The notes beneath the pieces are model-generated. The model was not told the origin of the DNA. It did no database searches and worked only from the letters and a program-made list of their open reading frames with translations. A stretch of DNA of 36,634 nucleotides from Comamonas resistens. Lineage in GTDB: Bacteria > Pseudomonadota > Gammaproteobacteria > Burkholderiales > Burkholderiaceae_C. This document shows positions 31,701-36,634 of this stretch, one piece after another (position 1 is the stretch's first letter; the number at the start of each line of letters is the position of its first letter). The stretch is from positions 1-36,634 of the forward strand of contig NZ_CP125949.1 of the NCBI RefSeq assembly GCF_030064165.1, read 5' to 3'. The position numbers and the translations under genes are program-made.

Positions 31701-31928
31701 GTGAAAAATGCCTTCATCTCGAAGTCGCTGATATCGCGGGGGAGCCCACGCATCCCCAAAAACGTTGTGTGCCAACCCTGCATCGTGAACCTCAAAAGTG
31801 GGAGGCCACCATACCCGTTTACAAAGCGAACAGGAAAGTCAATGAAATCAACGGTCTACCCAGACCACCCCCGCGCCAGTGCTAGCTTTGCGTACCGTCA
31901 CTTATTGCACTGAAAACGAGGAGACCCC
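28725..31928 (-). mobile_element. IS1071, complete
   Basis: The element is 3204 bp, the published size of IS1071, with both ends reading GGGGTCTCCTCGTTTTCAGT and similarity over about 110 bp of inverted repeat (28725-28834 and 31819-31928). The flanking five bases, GCTGC on the left and ATGTC on the right, do not match, so this copy is not flanked by a simple target duplication. IS1071 is a Tn3-family element without a resolvase, common around catabolic genes in Comamonadaceae. Confidence 0.96.
28868..31783 (-). CDS. tnpA: IS1071 transposase (Tn3 family)
   Basis: The gene encodes 971 residues from ATG at 31783, the length reported for IS1071 TnpA; TTG at 31795 would add four residues. The N-terminal DUF4158-type DNA-binding part begins MQGWHTTFLGMRGLPRDISD. 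The catalytic DDE domain is in the C-terminal third, including LAVDTHGYTDFAMSHARLLG. The product binds the long terminal repeats and carries out replicative transposition, forming cointegrates. The gene is uninterrupted, so the element may be active and could also act on the single end of the truncated copy. Confidence 0.95.
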   Translation of the reverse strand: MQGWHTTFLGMRGLPRDISDFEMKAFFTFDGAERDAINARRGDSHKLGLALHIGFLRMSGRLLGAFRVIPVALWRHLGNELGIAAPEVASLRAMYERGRTLFDHQQVACTVLGFQWMSEHQRRSLVRELRDEVARCADRDQLLVRARQWLYKNKLVIVHERAIRTLIAAALAQLEVETGTAIAASVDPATLDRWRASVSELRPDGQTQQSWLWAAPAKHSTRQISEVLERIDLLYTLDVHKHLADIPDLILRRYARRLVSRPPSAGAKIKEPARTVEVACFLRYCLFTTTDQLILMVQRRIADLWRQAAADVPATVNWAAMYKTLLGELVALSAQGAVPDAELRARLEALITETQKRKPPSRASLVREGLIDGIRPVRSLLVAIAKLPWQATGEHPAIEYLAKLQALYLKGSRKLPVEVVAPSLGMIWQVSISSPDRERAFQALEVATLFALRRAVRNGSVWIEHSLSFRGRARLFFTDERWQAESKKHYARLSLPSKAATFLKPLLARVTAGVDAVAAAARSGVLRVDDELHLSPLPAEDEDPEVTKLRAALDHRIGEVQLPEVILAVDAQVRFSWIMLGREPRSTDELLMVYAGIMAHGTSLTAVECARMIPQLSATSIRQAMRWARDERRLSQACQAVLEFMQRHPIAATWGRSDLASSDMMSMETTKRVWQARLDPRRNTPSIGIYSHVKDRWGIFHAQPFVLNERQAGVAIEGVIRQEKLETSQLAVDTHGYTDFAMSHARLLGFDLCPRLKELKQRHLFVPRGTKVPAEIAAVCEANVDVALIEKHWDSLVHLAASVMSGHASAVAALARFGSAAQGDPIYEAGVQLGRLLRTAFLADYFVKDAFRNELRRVLNRGEAVNALKRAIYTGRISPAQAKRVDEMQAVADALSLMANIVMAWNTSQMQAVLDRWSNRRQVIPPELIGKIAPTRLESINLRGVFRFPVDRYADQILPSRPNASITGTNG

Positions 31929-32191
31929 ATGTCTCCATGGCGGGAGTGCACCGGGTCGCCTCGTTGGTACAGCGCTGGGTGCTGGGAACGCACCACGGTT
32001 CTGTGCAACCCGAACACCTGGACGCCTATCTCGATGAATTCGTGTTCCGTTTCAACCGGCGCACATCCAGCTCACGCGGGATGCTGTTTTAACGCTTGCT
32101 GCAGCAAGCGGTGGTGACGCCGCCAGTGACGTATGGGGATGTCGTGAGCAAGAACACCGGGGAGAGGCAATCGGATACCATTGCTGGATGA
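31929..32191 (+). pseudogene. IS1595/ISXO2-type transposase, C-terminal remnant
   Basis: The frame from 31931 reads MAGVHRVASLVQRWVLGTHH, then EHLDAYLDEFVFRFNRRTSS and SRGMLF, the typical C-terminus of ISXO2-like DDE transposases. The 5' part was removed where IS1071 abuts. A TAA at 32090 interrupts it just where relatives continue; reading on gives RLLQQAVVTPPVTYGDVVSK until TGA at 32189, so the stop looks like a point mutation. It is inactive. Confidence 0.75.
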
Positions 32192-32498
32192 AATCACAGT
32201 GTCAATGGGGCTGATGGAGCTAAGCGGATACCCCTTGCAGGCATACAGTTGCTTGAGGAAGGGCTTGCGCGGTCGGCTCGGCGCCGACCCGTGGCAGCGC
32301 TTCATTTGATCGCGGCCGAAGTCCGCACAAGGCTGGTGGCTGTCACTCGACCTCTCTGCAGGCCATCGTAGAGGCGCCTCCACCGGCCGCTCACTGGTCA
32401 AGGTGTCACGCGACCGCTCACGCTGCACTGGCGTCTTTGATGGAGCCGTTCGTTGACCGGGTTGATGTGCAGGCGATCCGCACCTATCAAGTGTCGTT
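32192..32498. other. Non-coding stretch between IS remnant and hydratase gene
   Basis: No supported gene. GGGGCTGATGGAGCTAAGCG near 32203 followed by GATACCCC could be the terminal repeat of the ISXO2-like element; I could not confirm it. The remainder is not recognised. Confidence 0.35.
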
Positions 32499-33293
32499 TC
32501 ACAGACGCCGCACAGTCACATCTACCGACCAAGCGTCCCCAAACGAAAACACTCCCGTCAACCTCCCCCCCACCTCCAGCTCACAAGCCTTTGTCAGCCC
32601 ACCCGTGATCACCAGATCACCCGCCTCCAGCCGCTGACCAAACGCGGCCAGCTCCCGCGCCAGCCGCGCCACCGCGTCCAGGGGGTGGCCGTCGGCATCG
32701 GCGCCCACGCCCTGTCCCAGCGTGTGGTGGCTGCCGTCGTGCAGGCGCACCGCCACGGTGCCCGCCGCCATCAGGTCGGTCACCGGCAGGCGTGGCCCGA
32801 CGACGACCTGGCCGGCGGACGAGTTGTCGGCGGTGTTCTGTTCGAGGTTGAAGCGGTAGCCTGTCCAGGTGGAGTGCACGACTTCGAGGCAGGCGTAGGC
32901 GCCCTCCACGGCGGCGACCACGGTGTGGCGGTCGACGGGCGCGTGCCGCGCGTCGAGGGCGGTTTGGAGGCGCAGCCCGATCTCGGGTTCGACCCGCGGC
33001 TGCACCAGGCGCTCGTGCACCGCGTCGCCCGAGTTCAGCAGCATCCGGTCGGTCAGCGGCCCGATGTTGGGCCGGGCTATGCCCATCTGGCGGCGCATCA
33101 CTTCCGACGTGTAACCCAGCTTCCACCCGACCACGCGCTCGCCGGCGGCCAGGCGCAGGCCGAGCAGCGCGCGCTGGATGGCGTAGGCGGTGGCGAGGTC
33201 GGGCGTGCCGATGGTGGCTGCGGCGTCCAGTGTCCGACCGGCCTGGCGGGCGGCCCAGATCGCTTCGGCGAGTTGGTTGGGCGTCTGGGTCAT
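32499..33293 (-). CDS. 2-keto-4-pentenoate hydratase / 4-oxalocrotonate decarboxylase family
   Basis: The gene encodes 264 residues, the usual size of the MhpD/XylJ/DmpH-type enzymes of meta-cleavage pathways. Visible family features are GWKLGYTSEVMRRQMGI, a PRVEPEIGLRL motif whose two acidic residues bind the metal, and the C-terminal GDLVITGGLTKACELEVGGR. Whether it acts as hydratase or as decarboxylase cannot be decided by eye. It stands alone: no dioxygenase, dehydrogenase or aldolase gene of such a pathway is present. The unit array begins 55 bp before its start and may have cut off its promoter. It looks like the remnant of a catabolic segment between IS1071 copies. Confidence 0.8.
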   Translation of the reverse strand: MTQTPNQLAEAIWAARQAGRTLDAAATIGTPDLATAYAIQRALLGLRLAAGERVVGWKLGYTSEVMRRQMGIARPNIGPLTDRMLLNSGDAVHERLVQPRVEPEIGLRLQTALDARHAPVDRHTVVAAVEGAYACLEVVHSTWTGYRFNLEQNTADNSSAGQVVVGPRLPVTDLMAAGTVAVRLHDGSHHTLGQGVGADADGHPLDAVARLARELAAFGQRLEAGDLVITGGLTKACELEVGGRLTGVFSFGDAWSVDVTVRRL

Positions 33294-33348
33294 GGGGGGG
33301 CTCCGCCTGGAAAGGTTGAGGGTGGGGCGCGCCGGCTATGGCAGGTCG

Positions 33349-33388
33349 GGGGATAGGAAATCCAACCGCATGAGCACAAGTATAGCAC
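33349..33388 (-). other. oriIS-like end of IS91/ISCR element (copy 1, outer boundary)
   Basis: This is the same terminal sequence as at 131 and 3548 but with a different flank, the leader of the hydratase gene. The change of flank at exactly this point defines the outer limit of the element. GGTC lies 1-2 bases before the GGGG in both flank types (GGTCAT and GGTCG). This may be chance or a weak target preference. Confidence 0.6.
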
Positions 33389-33545
33389 ACGTTTGGGGCG
33401 TCTCAGGCATGCACACAGGGGACTGCTGGGTTGATTTCTCAAAGCCAGTTGCCCGAGATTTTTCGGTATGACCCGTTTTTGGCGGTGACAGGCGCAGCGC
33501 TGCCTCGCAACGTTGGCAAAACCACTGTTAACCGCTGTTGCCACC

Positions 33546-34388
33546 CTACCAACTGACGCGCTGATCGACCTCGAAGTCCGGGGCCGGTTGGGTCGCTTCA
33601 TCCCAGTCTGGGGCTGGCTCCACGCCCTCTGCGGCTTGCGCGTCGCACTCGTCCCACAGTGGCGGCCCGCGTGCCGGGGTGATGTGCGGCGGCTCCGTCT
33701 CCACCCCGATGTGCTCCAGTATTTGGCGGATATCGGCACTGTGTGTGATGAAGGCGATGATGTGCATTTGCCCGCCGCAGATGGGGCACAGCAGCGGGAA
33801 CACCTCGTAGATACGGGCCATCAGCACCGCCCACAAATAGTGCGCCGGGCGCTTGGGTGGCACCGGCTGGGCGGGCTCGGTCTGGGTTGGCAGTGGGCTT
33901 CTTACCCCAAGTGCGCCCTCGCCTGCAGCCGTGCTGGCTGGCTCGGCTTGCACCTGCGCCGGTTTCACCGCTGCATCACGCGCCAGCGCCGTGACGGCAG
34001 GCCTCAAGGGTGAGTTCGGTGCCAGCACGCCAAAGTAGCGGTGGCGGTGCGTGCGCGGCGGGGGCACCAGCTTGGCGATACGTTCAATCAGCTCCAGCGG
34101 GGTGAGGGTGATCTCATCGGCCTTTACGCCGCGCTTGTTGTGAGGCAGGCTGCCGGGCTCGCTGTGCTGCTTGGCGCAGCGGTAGACCAGCTCGCTGCCC
34201 GCTTTGCGCAGCCGCTCCATGGCAAACGGCGGGCGGGCGCAGTAGCGCAGCAGCCGCTCCAGCCCGGCGCGGTCGTGCGCCGCTATGCACACGCTGGTGT
34301 CCGCCGAAAACCCGCTGTGCTTGTAGCCCAGCATCTCTTGGGCCTCGAAACTCTCCAGCAGCTCGAAGGCAGCCCTTTGCCAGGCGCG
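33546..34388 (-). pseudogene. IS91/ISCR-family transposase, 3' fragment (copy 1)
   Basis: This is the same transposase fragment as at 328-1170, identical in translation, inside the repeat copy next to the hydratase gene. It lacks the N-terminal part and is fused on its 5' side to the phoR tail. Confidence 0.8.
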
Positions 34389-34898
34389 GGTGAAATGCTC
34401 GACCTCGGTACGCTCATGGGGCAATGCGAAGCCGAGGCGCGCGGCTTGTCTCTGCTGCTGCATCCGCTGGACGAGCGGCCACAAGCCCTGCATTTCGGCC
34501 CTGCGCCTGATTTCGTGCTGGCGGGCTCGCTGAGCGAGTTGCGCAGCGCGGCCTCGAACCTGATCAACAATGCCGTGCGCTATACCCCGGGTGGCGGGCG
34601 CATCGATGTGCGCTGGAGCCGGCTGGCTGACGGCAAGGTGCAGTTGGCCATTATTGATACAGGTCCTGGCATTGCGCCCGAACATCTGCCGCGGCTGGCG
34701 GAGCGGTTTTACCGGATAGACCGTAGCCGCTCGCGCGAGTCAGGTGGCACGGGGCTTGGCCTCGCGATCGCCAAGCACGTGGCCCAGCGCCATGGCGGAG
34801 AATTGCAGATTACCAGCAAGCTTGGCAAAGGTTCCTGCTTTGCGCTGGTCTTTCCCGCTCAGCGTGTGCGCAACAAATCCCTGGTAGTACCCCAGTAG
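34389..34898 (+). pseudogene. phoR: PhoR-like sensor histidine kinase, C-terminal fragment (copy 1)
   Basis: Second copy of the truncated kinase tail, identical in translation to 1171-1680. It has the same junction with the transposase fragment and lies head-to-head with the following MATE gene's 3' end. Confidence 0.75.
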
Positions 34899-34967
34899 CC
34901 AGACGGTTGGTAGGGTGTGCACGACGTCTGCACGCGGTGCGCCCGCCCCAGCCACTCGCACAGCCCC

Positions 34968-36353
34968 TCATCTCCGAGAACGCCGGGTAACCCGCCACAC
35001 CAGCCCCAGGAAAATAACAGCCACCAGCGCCGTTGCACCCGCACTCGCGATCCAGAACGCTTGGGGCGCCGACATCGCTGGCCAGGGCCCCAGCCCATGG
35101 AATGCCAGGCGGTAGCCGCCCGTCAATCCCATTCCCCACAGCAGCAGGCAATAAATGAGCGGCGGCGCCAGCACGATCCGGTAGCTGCGCAGGATGAAGA
35201 CGCTCACGGCCTGGAGCGCGTCGCCAAGGTGATAGATCCCTACCCAGGCCAGCAGCGCCGAAGCGGTCGCAATGATGGCCGGCTCTTCCACATACAGGCT
35301 TACCAGGGGGCGTGCCAGCAATGTCATCAAGCTGGTCAGGCACAGGGCCAGGGCACCCGCCGTGCCAAGCCCCAGCATGGCAGCCCGGCGCGCTTCGGCC
35401 TCATGGCCGGCGCCAAGCCAGAAGCTTACCCGCGCGCTGGTGGCGATACCCAGCGCCAGCGGCACCATGTACAGCAGGGCTGCCACGTTCGATGCGATCT
35501 GATGGCTCGCTGCTGCCAGGGTGCCCAGGCGGGCAATGAAAAGCGCCATCAGCGTGAACGAGGTGACTTCCACCATCACCGCCAGCCCGGCAGGAATGCC
35601 AAGGCGGGCGAAGGCGCCGATCTGCTTCCAGTCGGGCCGTTCCATGCGGCTCCAGATGCCATAGGGCTGGTAGAAGCCACGAGTGCGCAGCAGCCATACC
35701 GCCACCGCGAAGAGCGCATAGTTGACCACCAGCGTGGCCCACGCGCAGCCGGCCGCCCCTTGCGGCGCCAGGCCAGCGCCGCCGAAAGTGAACCAGATCG
35801 AGAGCAGCACCTTGGGCAGCAGTGCGCCCACTTGCAGTACCGACACCAGCCGGGGTTGGCCCAGGCTCTGGTTGAGCGTGCTGAACAGGCGAAAGAACAG
35901 GGCGGGAGGCAGAGCCCAGGCCAGCACGGACAGATAGCGTTCCACCTCGATCTGCAATTCCGGCGGAACCCCGGTGGCGCGCAGCATGGGGCCGGGTGAG
36001 AGCAGCACGGCCATGCCCACCAGGATCGTGAAGATGCACAGGTAGAGCGCTTGCCGTACGGACGGGCCTACTTCGTGGCGCCGCTGGCCTCCGTGCAACT
36101 CGGCCCACACCGGCAGCAACGCCTGCAAGACGCCCATCAAACCCACATAGACGCTGACATACAGCGCGGCCCCTACCGAAAGGGCCGCCAGCGCGGTTTC
36201 GGAGTAGCGCCCGGCGACCACCGTGTCGGTGACGCCAAAAGCCATCACGGCCAACTGGCCGGCGAGCACGACGCCTGCGTGGCTGCCTATGTGGCGAAGT
36301 TCCTGGAAGCTTCCTTTGGAAGCGCTGATATCCGTGGCCTGTTTGGCGACCAT
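34968..36353 (-). CDS. MATE-family multidrug efflux transporter (copy 1)
   Basis: Second complete copy of the MATE transporter, identical over all 461 residues to the copy at 1750-3135, with identical flanks. The lack of divergence indicates a recent duplication or ongoing homogenisation by recombination. Confidence 0.88.
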   Translation of the reverse strand: MVAKQATDISASKGSFQELRHIGSHAGVVLAGQLAVMAFGVTDTVVAGRYSETALAALSVGAALYVSVYVGLMGVLQALLPVWAELHGGQRRHEVGPSVRQALYLCIFTILVGMAVLLSPGPMLRATGVPPELQIEVERYLSVLAWALPPALFFRLFSTLNQSLGQPRLVSVLQVGALLPKVLLSIWFTFGGAGLAPQGAAGCAWATLVVNYALFAVAVWLLRTRGFYQPYGIWSRMERPDWKQIGAFARLGIPAGLAVMVEVTSFTLMALFIARLGTLAAASHQIASNVAALLYMVPLALGIATSARVSFWLGAGHEAEARRAAMLGLGTAGALALCLTSLMTLLARPLVSLYVEEPAIIATASALLAWVGIYHLGDALQAVSVFILRSYRIVLAPPLIYCLLLWGMGLTGGYRLAFHGLGPWPAMSAPQAFWIASAGATALVAVIFLGLVWRVTRRSRR

Positions 36354-36435
36354 TTGAGCTCAACTGAATGCACCCTCTCCTGGAGGCCAGAGAGAGTGGA
36401 GGATGGGGCAATGCTCTTAGAGCGTGAACACGTTC

Positions 36436-36634
36436 TTACCGAGCAGGGGCTGTGCGCTTGAAAATCAGCAGCGTGTCGCTGGCCTCGGTAGGCCGCGATA
36501 CGCGGTCCGTGAGTACCCACTGCGAGGTGTCGAGAACCGCCGGCAGGTCTTTCTGCGCATTCACATCCACCAGCAGCCACGAGCAGCGCTCGGGGCTGTC
36601 CAGCGGCTGTGTCATCCAGCCTCCATGAAAGCGT
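36436..36634 (-). pseudogene. Glycosyltransferase-like fragment, unit 1 (window-end part)
   Basis: This is the same fragment as 3218-3416, including its natural TAA stop. It runs off the window end and appears to continue at 1-130. If the molecule is circular and the missing G is real sequence, the frame is intact across the join. Confidence 0.5.

Larger units (their letters stand above)
33349..36634. repeat. Tandem 3417-bp unit, copy 1 (continues at 1-130 if circular)
   Basis: The sequence from the GGGGATAGG end at 33349 to the window end matches 131-3416, with a constant offset of 33218. All encoded proteins are identical between the copies. Order: oriIS-like end, 3' part of an IS91/ISCR transposase, phoR tail, MATE gene, glycosyltransferase-like fragment. 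The left junction lies 55 bp upstream of the hydratase start codon. With 1-130 and one missing G the length would be 3417 bp, the same as copy 2. Confidence 0.85.

Noticed and set aside
28720..31933. Target site duplication around the complete IS1071
   Set aside because: The five flanking bases are GCTGC and ATGTC, which do not match.

Overview
The window reads as a complete, probably circular, mobilizable plasmid of about 36.6 kb from a beta-proteobacterium of the Comamonas/Delftia/Acidovorax type. The pointers are a full IS1071, high GC, a ColE2-like Rep, ParA with a ribbon-helix-helix partner, two KfrA proteins, a MobA/MobL relaxase with an IncQ-like oriT, and captured chromosomal DNA carrying a PhoR kinase tail. 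The right end runs into the left end: base 36634 equals base 3416 of a repeat and base 1 equals base 3418, so one G is all that is missing for a continuous join.

Accessory half (28725 to 36634, then 1 to 6289). It is bounded by two directly oriented IS1071 copies: an intact 3204-bp copy (28725-31928) and a copy reduced to one end (4272-6289). Between them lie a broken IS1595/ISXO2-type transposase, an orphan 2-keto-4-pentenoate hydratase-type gene, and a tandem array of a 3417-bp unit. Each unit starts at an oriIS-like end, followed by the 3' part of an IS91/ISCR transposase, the 3' end of a phoR-like gene, a complete MATE efflux gene and a fragment of a glycosyltransferase-like gene. There are two full units (one across the window ends) and a third cut off by the truncated IS1071, where the two transposase genes form an in-frame chimera. 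The layout fits one-ended rolling-circle transposition with capture and amplification of a MATE gene.

Backbone, 6290-10868 (+). The 3' tail of a lost gene is followed by a secreted protein, an M23 peptidase, membrane proteins and two degenerate HAD-like proteins, probably the remains of a transfer or envelope region.

Backbone, 10682-16309 (-). This is the maintenance block: two small genes, kfrA1, a CHC2-like small gene, rep, a putative parC-like gene, the RHH gene and parA. From 11 kb to 17.3 kb, nearly every transcription unit has a TACGTA-centred element close to its start codon, suggesting one shared regulator.

Backbone, 16443-20595 (+). A compact operon follows, with 4-bp start/stop overlaps: two unknown genes, a HAD phosphatase, a small gene, a YgiT-type zinc-finger protein, a second HAD protein, an unknown gene and a calcineurin-like phosphoesterase.

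Backbone, 20713-25211 (-). A BglII/BstYI-type restriction enzyme, an MT-A70 methyltransferase and an Abi-C protein form a defence operon downstream of a serine resolvase. Next comes a diverged, partly decayed copy of two genes of the plus-strand operon, linked to the relaxase operon.

Backbone, 25208-28724. The relaxase, oriT and accessory mobilization genes are followed by a second kfrA with the same operator as the first. The IS1071 then begins.
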